A stretch of 47,874 nt of DNA from Ruminococcus sp. (lineage in GTDB: Bacteria; Bacillota; Clostridia; Oscillospirales; Ruminococcaceae), in contig JAFXVY010000132.1 of NCBI GenBank assembly GCA_017534595.1, positions 1 to 47,874 on the forward strand. The letters run 5' to 3'. Position 1 is the first letter of the stretch, and each line of letters starts with the position of its first letter. Both the position numbers and the translations under genes were made by a program. Under the pieces are notes generated by a model. That model worked only from the letters and a program-made list of their open reading frames with translations, was not told where the DNA came from and ran no database searches. Shown here piece after piece: positions 32,813-41,562 of this stretch.

Positions 32813-33766
32813 ATGGCAATCATCAGACTCAGACCTGCTTTCAAGGATTATATCTGGGGCGGCACCCGCCTGCGGGATGATTTCGGCAAGGACTGTGACT
32901 TCGACAAGATCGCCGAAAGCTGGGAGCTTTCCTGCCATAAGGACGGAGACAGCGTCGTCGCCGACGGCGAGGATGTGGGGCTCACGCTCAGGCAGTATAT
33001 CGAAAGGCACGGCAGAGCTGTCCTCGGGACAAACTGCGAAAGGTTTGAGGATTTCCCCATACTCATCAAGCTCATAGACGCCAAGGACAATCTCTCGGTG
33101 CAGGTACACCCCGATAACGAGTACGCTCAGCGCGTCGAGGGGGAGTACGGCAAGACCGAGATGTGGTACGTCGTTGACTGCGATCCGGGCGCCGAGCTGC
33201 TCTACGGCTTCAAGCACGAGATCTCCAAGGAGGAGTTCGCCGAGAGGATCGGGAACAACACCCTGCTCGAGGTTACGAACAACGTCCCCGTGCATAAGGG
33301 AGATGTGTTCTTCATCGAGGCCGGTACGCTCCACGCTATCGGCAAGGGTATACTGATCGCGGAGATCCAGCAGAATTCAAACACCACCTACCGCATCTAC
33401 GACTACGGGCGGGTCGGCAAGGACGGCAAGCCCCGGGAGCTGCACGTCGAAAAGGCGCAGGACGTCACCGTGCTCGCTCCGGCAAAGCAGTATCCCGATA
33501 CCCCCGCGGAGCAGCATGAGGGCTGGACCTCAAAGCTCCTTGCACGCTGCGAGTACTTCACCGTCTATGCGCTGGATATCGGCGGCATGGCAGAGCTCGA
33601 AGCGGACGGGACGAGTTTTCTCGATCTGCTCATCCTCGAGGGTGAGGGGACAGCGGGAGATACGCCGTTCAAAAAGGGCGACAGCATCTTCGTGACAGCC
33701 GGTACGGGCAGATTTGCCGTGAACGGCAAGTGCAAAGCGGTCCTCACAAGAATAGACAAATTTTAA
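32813..33766 (+). CDS. manA: Class I mannose-6-phosphate isomerase
   Basis: A 317-residue zinc-dependent cupin isomerase that interconverts mannose 6-phosphate and fructose 6-phosphate. The metal ligands are visible: Gln and His in LSVQVHPDNEYA, Glu in GKTEMWYV, and His in EAGTLHAIGKG. QNSNTTYRIYDYGR is also typical. The short length is usual for Firmicutes ManA. AAGGAGGAAATAT precedes the ATG. It is the first gene after a consensus promoter. The ROK kinase gene follows after 17 bases, so the two likely feed mannose or mannosides into glycolysis. Confidence 0.93.
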   Translation: MAIIRLRPAFKDYIWGGTRLRDDFGKDCDFDKIAESWELSCHKDGDSVVADGEDVGLTLRQYIERHGRAVLGTNCERFEDFPILIKLIDAKDNLSVQVHPDNEYAQRVEGEYGKTEMWYVVDCDPGAELLYGFKHEISKEEFAERIGNNTLLEVTNNVPVHKGDVFFIEAGTLHAIGKGILIAEIQQNSNTTYRIYDYGRVGKDGKPRELHVEKAQDVTVLAPAKQYPDTPAEQHEGWTSKLLARCEYFTVYALDIGGMAELEADGTSFLDLLILEGEGTAGDTPFKKGDSIFVTAGTGRFAVNGKCKAVLTRIDKF

Positions 33767-33783
33767 GCAAAGGAAGAAAAGCT

Positions 33784-34740
33784 ATGAAATACTACATAGG
33801 CATAGACCTCGGCGGCACCAATATCAAGGCGGGAGTAGTCAGCGAGGATTTCGAGATCGTCGCAAAGACCTCCTGCAAGACCAATCTGCCGAGACCCGCG
33901 GAGGAGATCTGCGCAGATATGGCAAAGGTCGCTCTTGAAGCTGTCGAGAAGGCAGGCCTGACCCTCAGTCAGATTGAGTCTGTCGGCATCGGCACCCCCG
34001 GCACCGCCAACAGCGAGACCGGTATCATCGAATATTCCAACAACCTCGGCTTCCTCAACTTCCCCGTTGTGAAGCTGATGCAGACCCATATCGACAAGCC
34101 CTGCTATGTCGAGAACGACGCCAACGCAGCCGCCTACGGTGAGTTCGTGGCAGGTGCCGCGAAGGGCGCCAACGACGCTGTCTGCATCACCCTCGGCACC
34201 GGCGTGGGCGGAGGCATCATCATCAACAAGAAGATCTACTCGGGCTTCAATTTCGCGGGCGCCGAGATCGGTCATACCGTCATCGACCCCAACGGCCCCG
34301 AGTGTACCTGCGGGCGCAAGGGCTGCTTTGAGGTGTTCTCCTCGGCTACCGGCCTTATCAGGATGACCCGCGAGGCTATGCTCGCCGACAAGGGCTCGGT
34401 AATGTGGAAGATGAACGACGAGGACGGCAAGGTATCCGCAAGAACGGCATTCAACGCCATGCGCGCCGGCGACAAGTCGGGCAAGGAGGTAGTTGACAAG
34501 TACATCCGCTATCTCGCCTGCGGCATCGCCAATACCATAAACATCTTCCAGCCGGATGTGCTCTGCATCGGCGGAGGCGTGTGCAACGAGGGAGATCCTC
34601 TGCTGCTGCCCCTCAAGGAGCTGGTGGCCAAGGAGATCTACACCAAGAACTCGAGCAAGAACACCGAGATCGTCATCGCCAAGCTCGGCAACGATGCCGG
34701 CATAATCGGCGCTGCGTTCCTCGGGCTGTCCCATAAATGA
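33784..34740 (+). CDS. ROK-family sugar kinase (glucokinase-like)
   Basis: A 318-residue cytoplasmic sugar kinase. The ATP motif GIDLGGTNIKAGVV is at the N-terminus, VENDANAAAYGEF holds the catalytic Asp, and the zinc-binding motif CTCGRKGCFE is complete. No helix-turn-helix is present, so it is an enzyme rather than a ROK repressor. The ATG at 33784 follows AAAGGAAG; an upstream in-frame start at 33730 lies inside manA. Glucokinase is the best guess, and a mannose or N-acetylmannosamine kinase is possible given the manA neighbour. Confidence 0.9.
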   Translation: MKYYIGIDLGGTNIKAGVVSEDFEIVAKTSCKTNLPRPAEEICADMAKVALEAVEKAGLTLSQIESVGIGTPGTANSETGIIEYSNNLGFLNFPVVKLMQTHIDKPCYVENDANAAAYGEFVAGAAKGANDAVCITLGTGVGGGIIINKKIYSGFNFAGAEIGHTVIDPNGPECTCGRKGCFEVFSSATGLIRMTREAMLADKGSVMWKMNDEDGKVSARTAFNAMRAGDKSGKEVVDKYIRYLACGIANTINIFQPDVLCIGGGVCNEGDPLLLPLKELVAKEIYTKNSSKNTEIVIAKLGNDAGIIGAAFLGLSHK

Positions 34741-34761
34741 TTATTCGGAGGTAGGACGGAT

Positions 34762-36429
34762 ATGGAAAATAAAAACTATTTCTGTGACGGAGTAGACAAG
34801 GCTCCGCAGAGATCGCTGTTCAACGCACTGGGTCTGACCGCAGAGGAAATGAAGAGACCGCTGGTAGGTATCGTTTCCTCCTATAACGAGATCGTCCCCG
34901 GGCACATGAATATCGACAAGCTGGTCGATGCCGTAAAGCTCGGCGTGGCCATGGCGGGCGGCACCCCGATAATGTTCCCCGCTATCGCGGTCTGCGACGG
35001 TATCGCTATGGGTCATCAGGGCATGAAGTATTCCCTCGTTACCCGCGACCTCATCGCCGACTCTACCGAGTGCATGGCGCTGGCTCACCACTTCGATGCG
35101 CTCGTTATGATCCCCAACTGCGATAAGAACGTTCCCGGCCTGCTTATGGCAGCCGCAAGAGTGAACGTGCCCACCGTGTTCGTGTCTGGCGGCCCGATGC
35201 TCGCAGGCCATGTCAAGGGCGAGAAGAGATCCCTCTCGAGTATGTTCGAGGCTGTGGGCTCCTACGATGCCGGCAAGTTCACCGCCGAGGACGTCGAGGA
35301 GTTCGAGAACAAGGTCTGCCCGACCTGCGGCTCCTGCTCGGGTATGTATACCGCCAACTCCATGAACTGCCTGACCGAGGTGCTCGGTATGGGTCTGAGA
35401 GGCAACGGCACCATCCCCGCCGTTTACTCCGAAAGGATCAAGCTCGCAAAGCTTGCAGGTATGCAGGTAATGGAGCTTTACAGAAAGAATATCCGTCCCC
35501 GCGACATCATGACGGAAAAGGCGTTCATGAACGCCCTCACCGTTGATATGGCTCTCGGCTGCTCCACCAACTCGATGCTCCACCTTCCCGCTATCGCTCA
35601 TGAGTGCGGGATCGAGCTCAACCTCGATGTGGCAAACGAGATCTCGTCGAGGACGCCGAATGTATGCCACCTCGCTCCTGCGGGTCATACCTATATGGAG
35701 GATCTCAACGAGGCCGGCGGAGTTTACGCCGTAATGAACGAGCTCGCCGAGGCCGGGCTGCTCAATACCGACTGCCTGACCGCTACCGGCAAGACCGTCG
35801 GCGAGAACATCAAGGGCGCTGTGAATAAGGATCCCGAGGTCATCAGGCCGCTCGACAATCCCTATTCCAAGACCGGCGGCATCGCAGTGCTCAGAGGCAA
35901 CATCGCCCCCGACAGCTGCGTGGTAAAGCGTTCGGCTGTGGCTCCCGAGATGCTCGTGCATGAGGGTCCCGCAAGAGTCTTCGACTCCGAGGAGGACGCT
36001 ATCGCAGCTATCAGAGGCGGCAAGATAAATGCCGGCGACGTTGTGGTCATCCGCTATGAGGGTCCCAAGGGCGGCCCCGGTATGAGAGAGATGCTCAACC
36101 CGACTTCCGCCATCGCGGGAATGGGTCTCGGCTCATCGGTAGCTCTCATCACCGACGGACGCTTCAGCGGCGCTACGAGGGGCGCCTCCATAGGCCACGT
36201 TTCACCCGAGGCTGCGGTGGGCGGACCTATCGCCCTGATCGAGGAGGGAGATATCATCTCGATAGATATACCCGCCAACAAGATCAACGTGAAGGTCTCC
36301 GACGAGGAGCTTGCCGCAAGGAAAGCCAAGTGGCAGCCGCGTGAGCCGAGGATCACCACAGGCTATCTCGCAAGATATGCTTCTCTCGTCACATCCGCCA
36401 ACACCGGCGCTATACTCAAGCAGGGCTGA
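34762..36429 (+). CDS. ilvD: Dihydroxy-acid dehydratase
   Basis: A 555-residue IlvD/Edd-family enzyme, third-last common step of branched-chain amino acid synthesis, giving 2-oxoacids. Cluster ligands are seen in [11 protein letters not shown] and [19 protein letters not shown], with a further Cys in [21 protein letters not shown]-like sequence ([20 protein letters not shown]) marks the C-terminal domain. GGAGGT precedes the ATG. It lies 21 bases after the sugar kinase gene. No other ilv or leu gene is present here. The related sugar-acid dehydratases (Edd, YjhG) are an alternative in a sugar operon, but the sequence reads as a typical IlvD. Confidence 0.93.
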   Translation: MENKNYFCDGVDKAPQRSLFNALGLTAEEMKRPLVGIVSSYNEIVPGHMNIDKLVDAVKLGVAMAGGTPIMFPAIAVCDGIAMGHQGMKYSLVTRDLIADSTECMALAHHFDALVMIPNCDKNVPGLLMAAARVNVPTVFVSGGPMLAGHVKGEKRSLSSMFEAVGSYDAGKFTAEDVEEFENKVCPTCGSCSGMYTANSMNCLTEVLGMGLRGNGTIPAVYSERIKLAKLAGMQVMELYRKNIRPRDIMTEKAFMNALTVDMALGCSTNSMLHLPAIAHECGIELNLDVANEISSRTPNVCHLAPAGHTYMEDLNEAGGVYAVMNELAEAGLLNTDCLTATGKTVGENIKGAVNKDPEVIRPLDNPYSKTGGIAVLRGNIAPDSCVVKRSAVAPEMLVHEGPARVFDSEEDAIAAIRGGKINAGDVVVIRYEGPKGGPGMREMLNPTSAIAGMGLGSSVALITDGRFSGATRGASIGHVSPEAAVGGPIALIEEGDIISIDIPANKINVKVSDEELAARKAKWQPREPRITTGYLARYASLVTSANTGAILKQG

Positions 36430-36472
36430 GCTTTCGCTCTGACATAGATTATCGTAAAAGAGGTAAATTGAA

Positions 36473-37009
36473 ATGGCTAAAAGAATTCTTCAGATCTTTC
36501 TTGTTCTTCTCTTCATCGTCCTTGTCGTATGCGGTATCATAATCGGAAGCTATGTGTTCAGCTCCCCCAATACCGAGCTCGGCAGCGAGAGCCGTCTGCT
36601 CATCACAGGCGCCTGGGAGGATCCCGACAGCGATACCAAGCTTGAGTTCGACGAGAACGGCAAGTTCAAGGTCAGCATTCTTTCCAGCGATACCGTTGAG
36701 GCCGAGGGCTTCTACAGGATCAATGAGGACAGAGACCTTATCAAGCTGTTCATGTTCCCCGGTCAGCATGAGGAGTCCTTCAATGATTATGTAAGACTTT
36801 TCTGCTTCGCTCAGATCACCTATTCCAATCTCAAGGATAACAATATCGACTACAAGAAGAAGTATGAGCTCAAGGATGCTCCTGTCTGCACCTTCCTTAT
36901 CAAGAAGGCCGGAAGCAATACCGAGGGCAAGATCGTGAACGCCAAGATGCCTGAGAAGACCCTTGACCTCTACTCGAAGGGCAAGAAGTTCGAGGCAAAG
37001 AATAAGTAA
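36473..37009 (+). CDS. Membrane-anchored hypothetical protein
   Basis: A 178-residue protein I cannot assign to a function. Residues 5-28 form one membrane segment (IFLVLLFIVLVVCGIIIGSY), and the rest should lie outside the cytoplasm. The soluble part begins LLITGAWEDPDSDTKLEFDENGKFKV, a pattern seen in small lipocalin-like domains of Firmicutes anchored proteins. The tail is Lys-rich. It sits between ilvD and pyrC with short gaps (43 and 18 bases), so it is probably co-transcribed. Confidence 0.75.
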   Translation: MAKRILQIFLVLLFIVLVVCGIIIGSYVFSSPNTELGSESRLLITGAWEDPDSDTKLEFDENGKFKVSILSSDTVEAEGFYRINEDRDLIKLFMFPGQHEESFNDYVRLFCFAQITYSNLKDNNIDYKKKYELKDAPVCTFLIKKAGSNTEGKIVNAKMPEKTLDLYSKGKKFEAKNK

Positions 37010-37027
37010 GCGAGAGCGGAGCTTGTA

Positions 37028-38296
37028 ATGAAGATACTGCTTAAGGATATCCGCGCGGTCGATCCCGGCTGCGGGCTCGACTGCGTCACGGATATACTCA
37101 TGACCGACGGCGTTATCAGCCGCATCGGAAGCTGCGAGGGCTACTTCGACCGCGTCATAGACGGCAGGGGAAGGCTCACCGCAGTACCCGGATTGTTCGA
37201 TATGCACGTCCATTTCCGCGATCCCGGGCTCACCCATAAAGAGGATATCATCACCGGTGCTGCGGCCGCTAAGGCCGGCGGCTTTACCGGCGTTGCCTGT
37301 ATGCCCAACACAAAGCCCCCGATCGACAGTTTCGACGCTGTGAGATATGTCATCGAGAAGGGCCGCCAGACGGGTATCAGGGTACATCCCTATGCCTGCG
37401 TGACAAAGGGTATGGACGGTAAGGAGCTCTGCGACTATGAGTCCCTCAAGGCCGCCGGGATCACCGCGATCTCCGACGACGGCAAGCCGGTGCCGAGCGC
37501 CGAGCTCATGCGTCAGGCGCTTGAAAGATCGGTGGAGAACGGCCTGCTCATAGCATCCCACTGTGAGGATCTCGAGATCATCAACGGCGGGATAATCAAT
37601 AAGGGCGAGATCTCCCGAAGGCTCGGTGTCAGAGGCATGGACAGAGCCAGCGAGGACTATATCACCGCAAGAGAGATAGCGCTTGCCGCATCCTGCGGCG
37701 CAAGGATCCATATCTGCCACGTTTCCACCTACGGCTCGGTGAACATCATCAGAGCCGCGAAGCGCGACGGCGTCAAGGTCACCTGCGAGACCGCGCCCCA
37801 TTACTTCACCTATACCGATGAGAAGCTGCTCACCCGCGACGCGGACTACCGTATGTCCCCGCCGCTGCGTACCGAGAAGGACAGAGCCGCGGTGGAGGAG
37901 GCTGTGCTCGACGGCACGATCGACTGCATCATCACCGACCACGCTCCCCATACCGCCGATGAAAAGGCCAACTTTGAAAAGGCTCCCAACGGAGTGGTCG
38001 GGCTCGAGACCTCGCTGGCAGTAACGCTGACCAAGCTTTACCATACCGGCAAGCTGAGCCTTTCAAGGCTCGCGGAGCTGATGTCGGTGAACCCGAGGCG
38101 TATCCTCGGGCTGCCCGAGGTCAGGATACAGGAGGGCGCCGAAGCAGACCTCTGCATCTTCGACCCGGAGCTCGAGTGGGAGGTCATCCCCGCGGAGCTC
38201 CACTCAAAGAGCAAGAATACCGTGTTCAAGGGCGAACGCCTCAAGGGCAGGAACGTCTGCACGATCTGCGGCGGAAAGATAGTCTATGAGCTGTGA
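37028..38296 (+). CDS. pyrC: Dihydroorotase
   Basis: A 422-residue class I dihydroorotase, converting carbamoyl-aspartate to dihydroorotate in pyrimidine synthesis. Metal ligands are visible in FDMHVHFRDPGLTHKED, ASHCED, HICHVSTYGSV and CETAPHYF, and IITDHAPHTADEK supplies the catalytic Asp. The ATG at 37028 is preceded by GCGGAGCTTG-like sequence, a modest ribosome site. pyrF follows after 37 bases, and other pyr genes are not in the window. Confidence 0.93.
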   Translation: MKILLKDIRAVDPGCGLDCVTDILMTDGVISRIGSCEGYFDRVIDGRGRLTAVPGLFDMHVHFRDPGLTHKEDIITGAAAAKAGGFTGVACMPNTKPPIDSFDAVRYVIEKGRQTGIRVHPYACVTKGMDGKELCDYESLKAAGITAISDDGKPVPSAELMRQALERSVENGLLIASHCEDLEIINGGIINKGEISRRLGVRGMDRASEDYITAREIALAASCGARIHICHVSTYGSVNIIRAAKRDGVKVTCETAPHYFTYTDEKLLTRDADYRMSPPLRTEKDRAAVEEAVLDGTIDCIITDHAPHTADEKANFEKAPNGVVGLETSLAVTLTKLYHTGKLSLSRLAELMSVNPRRILGLPEVRIQEGAEADLCIFDPELEWEVIPAELHSKSKNTVFKGERLKGRNVCTICGGKIVYEL

Positions 38297-38333
38297 GCTG
38301 TCCGGGAGGAATAAATAAAATAGGAGGACTACC

Positions 38334-39269
38334 ATGTCATTCGACAGACTGATAGAAAACATAGTTAAGACACAGAACCCCTCTGTGGTCGGCCTCGACC
38401 CGAGGCTCGAGTATGTGCCCGGGTATATCGTTGAGAAGAAGGTCAAGAAGTACGGCAAGAACCTCAAGGCCGCAGCCAAGGCGATACTTGAGTTCAACAA
38501 GGAGATCATCGACGAGATACACGATATCTGTCCCGCGATCAAGCCCCAGGCTGCATATTACGAGATGTACGGCTACGAGGGCGTCAAGACCCTTTACAAG
38601 ACCATAGAATACGCCCAGAGCAAGGGTATGTTCGTCATGACCGACGGCAAGAGAAACGACATCGGCGCCACCATGGACGCCTATGCCACCGCGCACCTCG
38701 GCTTTACGGACGTCTGCGGGGAGCTTATACCCGCATTCGGAGCGGATGCTCTGACCGTCAACGGCTATCTCGGAACTGACGGCATCTCGCCGCTGATCGA
38801 GAAGTGCAAGGAGTATGACAAGGGTATCTTTGTGCTGGTGAAGACCTCTAACAAGAGCTCGGGCGAGCTGCAGGATCTCTCGATCGAAGAGGGCAAGACT
38901 GTATATGCCACGATGGGCGATATGTGTGAGAAATGGGGCGCCGAGGTACCGGGCAAATACGGTTACAGCGGCGTAGGAGCAGTCGTAGGCGCGACCTATC
39001 CGGAGCAGCTGGGCGAAATGCGCAAGGCGCTGCCTCACACCTTTTTCCTTGTCCCGGGCTACGGTGCGCAGGGCGGCGGAGCCGAGGGAGTAGCGAAGGG
39101 CTTTGACGCGAACGGCCTCGGAGCGATAGTAAACTCCTCAAGGGCGGTAATGTGTGCATACAAGAAAGAGGAATGTGATCCTCATGATTTTGCGAAGGCG
39201 GCGAGGCGGGAAGTCATCCGCATGAAGGAAGACATCATATCGCATCTGCCGAAGATAGCGCTGCCGTAA
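38334..39269 (+). CDS. pyrF: Orotidine 5'-phosphate decarboxylase
   Basis: A 311-residue OMP decarboxylase of the longer (type 2) group, making UMP. The catalytic charged network is in VMTDGKRNDIGATMDAY and the phosphate loop in LVPGYGAQGGGAEGV. GLDPR near residue 22 binds substrate. TAGGAGGAC precedes the ATG. It is the last gene of the manA-to-pyrF run and ends before a large structured inverted repeat that may end transcription. Confidence 0.94.
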   Translation: MSFDRLIENIVKTQNPSVVGLDPRLEYVPGYIVEKKVKKYGKNLKAAAKAILEFNKEIIDEIHDICPAIKPQAAYYEMYGYEGVKTLYKTIEYAQSKGMFVMTDGKRNDIGATMDAYATAHLGFTDVCGELIPAFGADALTVNGYLGTDGISPLIEKCKEYDKGIFVLVKTSNKSSGELQDLSIEEGKTVYATMGDMCEKWGAEVPGKYGYSGVGAVVGATYPEQLGEMRKALPHTFFLVPGYGAQGGGAEGVAKGFDANGLGAIVNSSRAVMCAYKKEECDPHDFAKAARREVIRMKEDIISHLPKIALP

Positions 39270-39287
39270 GGCGCGCGCAGAAAAGAA

Positions 39288-39395
39288 AAGACCAAAACGC
39301 GAAGCAAAAGAGGGGAAATTTCTTCCTCGAATAAACTCGGAAGAAATTGGGGGAAGCTTCCCCCTTAATCCCATTTTGCTTCGCGTTTTGGTCTT
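39288..39395. repeat. Repeat family C, full nested palindrome between pyrF and GHL10 gene
   Basis: A perfect 22-bp inverted repeat (39288-39309 with 39374-39395) encloses AATTTCTTCC / GGAAGAAATT and the perfect palindrome GGGGGAAGCTTCCCCC. The outer arms begin AAGACCAAAACGCG. The core 39311-39371 matches 194-251 on the other strand. The right outer arm reaches the stop codon of the GHL10 gene, so it could act as a bidirectional terminator for the convergent genes. Confidence 0.85.
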
Positions 39396-40935
39396 ATTGC
39401 TGCTCGAGTACCTTCTTTATCGCCGCGATCTCCCATGCCGCCCGGCTCGGATCGTTCACCGGCGGATCGTATAAACTGTCGTACCGGAATAACGCTATCC
39501 CCGCGCCGCTGGCAAAACAGTTGTTGATCTGATATGCCGTGATCCCGTTCATCGAGTAGAAATCTTCACGCTCCCAGATGAACGCCGGCGCAAGCCCTAT
39601 CACAAGCGATACGCTCTTGTCCCGCGGAAGGCTCGCCCACATCGTCATCGTCTCGGCAAACGGCTTCTGCGCCTGCTCGTAACTGAAATAACACTGCGGT
39701 GCCAGATAGTCGCAGTACCCCGGCTGCGAAAGCCAGAGCGCTACGTCTGCGTACATATAGTTGTAGTTGTTCTCGTAGTTGCCCTGCGGCGCTATGCCGA
39801 AGACAAGGTCAGGGTCCACATCCTTGACGGCATTGTATATCGCCTTTACCGTCAGCGTGCAGTTGCGAAGCCGCCACTGCGAAAGGCTTAGCCCGCCGCC
39901 GTACTTCGCGTAGGTCTCATCGTCAAAGCCGGTCTCCGTCGTCGGGTAGAAGTAGTCGTCTATGTGTATCCCGTCTACCTCGTAGTTCTTCACGATCTCC
40001 GCGGCGCTCATGGCTATGACCGTCCTGACATCCGGGATGCCCGGGTTCATCCAGCACCATCTCGTGCTCTCGACGTATGTCACATACTCGGGATACTTCG
40101 CCGGGTCGCTGTACCATTTCTTTACTATGCTCGTGTTCGGGGACGCCTTGATCTCTGCGGGCGTCGGGGCACGGTAGGGGTTTATCCACGCATGGATCGA
40201 AAGCCCGTAGCCGTGAGCGAGCTCGACGGCTATGCTCAGCGGGTCAAAGGCCGGTCTCGCGCCGAGGGTGCCTGTGATGTCCGCCGACCACGGGAACAGC
40301 GAGGAATCGTAGAAGGTCACGCCTGTCGGCCTTGCATGGACATAAAGGGTGTTGATGCCGATATCCCGGCAGTTGGCGCAGAGCTCGGAGAATGCCGTGC
40401 GGAAGGAGTATTCCGTTCTGCCGGCAAGCATACGCTCAAGCTCAAAGAGCGATACCCACATGGCTTTCTGCTGGGTGTAGTTGATGATCTCACGCTCCGG
40501 CTCGGGAGGCGCGGTCGTGGTGGCAGTCGTTGTGGTCTGCGGGGGAGCGGTCGTGGTGGCCGAAGTCTCCGTTTCGGAGGATGTCTCCGGCGGGGTGTCG
40601 GGCACGGGTTCTTCCGCCTCGGAGACAGATTCAGCCGTCTCCGAAACCGACTTCACCGTGGTCTTTGCGGTCGTGGTCTTTGCGGATGCAGCAGAGGACG
40701 CCGAAGTCGCGGCAGTCGGTACTGTTGTGGTGACGGTCTGCGCGGTGGTGACGGTCACGGCTGCCGAAGCCGAAGCTGCCGCAGCTGCCGGGAATACCGC
40801 CGCCTGCGACGAGGATGAGATATCCTCAGCCATGCTCCTGATCTGATGCTCGTCGCCGAACATCCTGCCGGCGGAAAGAGCGGTGAACATCATCGCCGCA
40901 GCAGCGAGCACAGTGGTTATTCGGTTGACATTCAC
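39394..40935 (-). CDS. Secreted GHL10-type glycoside hydrolase-like protein with Thr/Ser/Pro linker
   Basis: A 513-residue exported protein. An N-terminal signal-like segment (about 6-25) is followed by a low-complexity Ala/Thr/Ser/Pro/Glu region (about 40-150) with TTTTATTTAPPEPE. The catalytic-like domain (about 155-510) has KAMWVSLFELERML, INTLYVHARPTGVTFYDS, SIHAWINPYRAP, VDGIHIDDYFYP and FGIAPQGNY, matching the GHL10 family (PF02638). Acidic residues in DGIHIDDYFYP are the probable catalytic region. No dockerin, LPXTG or SLH anchor is seen. The substrate is unknown, with peptidoglycan or plant glycans possible. GTG start after GGAGGTGAG, overlapping the upstream gene by four bases. Confidence 0.87.
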   Translation of the reverse strand: MNVNRITTVLAAAAMMFTALSAGRMFGDEHQIRSMAEDISSSSQAAVFPAAAAASASAAVTVTTAQTVTTTVPTAATSASSAASAKTTTAKTTVKSVSETAESVSEAEEPVPDTPPETSSETETSATTTAPPQTTTTATTTAPPEPEREIINYTQQKAMWVSLFELERMLAGRTEYSFRTAFSELCANCRDIGINTLYVHARPTGVTFYDSSLFPWSADITGTLGARPAFDPLSIAVELAHGYGLSIHAWINPYRAPTPAEIKASPNTSIVKKWYSDPAKYPEYVTYVESTRWCWMNPGIPDVRTVIAMSAAEIVKNYEVDGIHIDDYFYPTTETGFDDETYAKYGGGLSLSQWRLRNCTLTVKAIYNAVKDVDPDLVFGIAPQGNYENNYNYMYADVALWLSQPGYCDYLAPQCYFSYEQAQKPFAETMTMWASLPRDKSVSLVIGLAPAFIWEREDFYSMNGITAYQINNCFASGAGIALFRYDSLYDPPVNDPSRAAWEIAAIKKVLEQQ

Positions 40936-41546
40936 GGGCTCTCACCTCCGTCCTGCCGTTTTACTTCTATGATGCGGTAGGGATCTCCCTCGTTGATCTT
41001 AGCGAGGCAGAACTCCCAGTTGGTATTCTTTTCGGGTATGGTCCCGTCACCGAAGCCGAAGCTCTTTTCGTAGGTGAAGTCCACCGACACCACGGCGCTC
41101 TCATAGCAGCCCTCGTAGCCCTCGGCTTTCTCATGAAGCTCCTCGCAGCGGTCGAGGCTTATATCACAGAACCAGCAAAGTCCGGCGACAAAGGCACCTG
41201 TGCCCTCGCGGGGTATGTTGACGTCCGGCAGGGCGGCGAGCTTCATGCCTGTGTTGTTGCCGGCGTTCCAGTATTCAAAGTATTTTCTCACGGTACCCTC
41301 GGCGGTGAGACCTTCGGGGAGAACGGTAGCCTCGCAGCTCTTCTCCTTATCCCGCAGCACGCTGACGGCGTAAGCCGAAACGCCTGCCCCCGCAGCAAAA
41401 ATGAGCGTGACAGCCCAGAGCACTGCAAGAAAGATGCGGTGCTTTTTCTTAGGCTTTTTGGCGGCGGGCTGTTCCTCTGCGGGTTGCTCCGGCTGCGTTT
41501 GCTCTGCGGGCTCTGCCGCTTCTGCTGTGATGATCTCTTCTTCCAT
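40932..41546 (-). CDS. Hypothetical single-pass membrane protein
   Basis: A 204-residue protein of unknown function. The first 35 residues are acidic and Gln/Pro-rich, then a basic stretch (KKPKKKHR), then one membrane segment (IFLAVLWAVTLIFAAGAGVSAYAV). The outer part of about 140 residues begins with AEGTVRKYFEYWNAGNNTGM, which resembles NTF2-like or stress-domain starts, and has four Cys that could form disulfides. AAGAGGTACC precedes the ATG. It is coupled to the secreted GHL10 gene by a GTGA overlap and follows the ABC-F gene by 16 bases. Confidence 0.75.
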   Translation of the reverse strand: MEEEIITAEAAEPAEQTQPEQPAEEQPAAKKPKKKHRIFLAVLWAVTLIFAAGAGVSAYAVSVLRDKEKSCEATVLPEGLTAEGTVRKYFEYWNAGNNTGMKLAALPDVNIPREGTGAFVAGLCWFCDISLDRCEELHEKAEGYEGCYESAVVSVDFTYEKSFGFGDGTIPEKNTNWEFCLAKINEGDPYRIIEVKRQDGGESP

Positions 41547-41562
41547 GGTACCTCTTTGTGTT

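Noticed and set aside
39394-40935. Cellulosomal dockerin on the secreted GHL10-like protein.
   Set aside because: No duplicated calcium-binding DxNxD motif is present; the Thr/Ser/Pro region is N-terminal to the catalytic domain and is only a linker.
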